Source: Alphaproteobacteria bacterium (GTDB lineage Bacteria; Pseudomonadota; Alphaproteobacteria; Rickettsiales; VGDC01). From it: 31,845 nucleotides of DNA. The position numbers and the translations under genes were made by a program. The stretch's first letter is position 1; each line of letters starts with the position of its first letter. The notes under the pieces were generated by a model, which was not told where the DNA came from, made no database searches, and saw nothing but the letters and a program-made list of their open reading frames with translations. This document shows, piece after piece, positions 31,720-31,845 of the stretch. The DNA is taken from contig VGDC01000001.1 of the NCBI GenBank assembly GCA_016869895.1, forward strand, positions 1 through 31,845, given 5' to 3'.

Positions 31720-31845
31720 TCGCAGCCGCTTGTTCGTGAATCGGCGAGCTTATAAAGCTCTCTCGCCGGAACGCCATACTCCAGCGACGTATCTGCTTCA
31801 AAAGTGATGACTTTCCGGTAGTCGGTTAAAGCGGTCACTTCCTTT
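31716..31845 (-). CDS. C-terminal end of an unknown protein (partial)
   Basis: On the minus strand an open frame runs from the window edge and ends with TAA at 31716-31718, giving at least 42 residues (end ...EYGVPARELYKLADSRTSGCD). Codon choice resembles the neighbours. The stop overlaps the GT8-fusion stop by 4 nt (TTAG), as at two other convergent junctions in this window. A stem-loop (31742-31748 with 31762-31768) lies inside it. No family can be assigned from this fragment, and it may be non-coding. Confidence 0.45.
   Translation of the reverse strand, partial: KEVTALTDYRKVITFEADTSLEYGVPARELYKLADSRTSGCD

Noticed and set aside
31742..31768. Seven-base stem-loop after the GT8 fusion gene as a terminator
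   Set aside because: No T tract on either strand, and it falls inside the probable minus-strand reading frame.

Overview
The window reads as the chromosome of an alphaproteobacterium with GC-rich, strongly codon-biased coding sequence. Supporting signs are the hflK-hflC-Do protease block, a poxvirus-type topoisomerase IB, a DUF3750 lipoprotein, the ilvB-ilvN-ilvC-leuA cluster and two gene-transfer-agent-type tail genes. No rRNA, tRNA, IS element or CRISPR array was seen. Genus cannot be told from the sequence; complete branched-chain amino acid and serine genes argue for a free-living or prototrophic lifestyle.

Layout, part 1 (1-20365, mostly core). On the minus strand are leuA (cut by the window edge), ilvC, ilvN, ilvB and miaA. 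Divergent serB faces the hflK-hflC-degP protease block, and mrp (Fe-S carrier ATPase) diverges from hflK through back-to-back promoters. After mrp come two GTA/phage-tail-like genes (10987-12002) on their own, then a convergent AsmA gene, rlmJ, a lower-GC lipoprotein of unknown role, a YihY/BrkB membrane protein, a CPA1 Na+/H+ antiporter, topoisomerase IB and a DUF3750 lipoprotein.

Layout, part 2 (20501-31719, surface glycan island). The order is a GT-B-like transferase, an ABC-2 permease and ATPase of the KpsM/KpsT (Wzm/Wzt) type, a phosphomannose-isomerase-like cupin, a SAF-less NeuB synthase, and a NeuA cytidylyltransferase fused to a KdsC-like HAD phosphatase. Next come a low-GC MuF-motif protein (possible toxin or phage relic), a convergent pair made of a four-helix membrane protein and a GT29 sialyltransferase-like enzyme, UDP-glucose dehydrogenase, and a GT8 glycosyltransferase fused to a DUF115/GT42-like domain. 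Read together, NeuB and NeuA should make a CMP-activated nonulosonic (sialic-type) acid, Ugd supplies UDP-glucuronate, the transferases assemble the glycan and the ABC pair exports it. The presence of two different sialyltransferase-like folds plus a eukaryote-like CMAS architecture is the most striking feature.

The best candidates for something new are the GT8-DUF115/GT42 fusion, the bacterial GT29 gene with its coupled membrane protein, the MuF-motif protein with an unrecognised C-terminal domain, and the isolated GTA-like gene pair. Smaller items are an Mrp without its CxxC motif, a dispersed palindromic repeat, mutually exclusive hairpins before the exporter genes, and overlapping stop codons at three convergent gene junctions. 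All family assignments come from motif recognition by eye; no database search was run.
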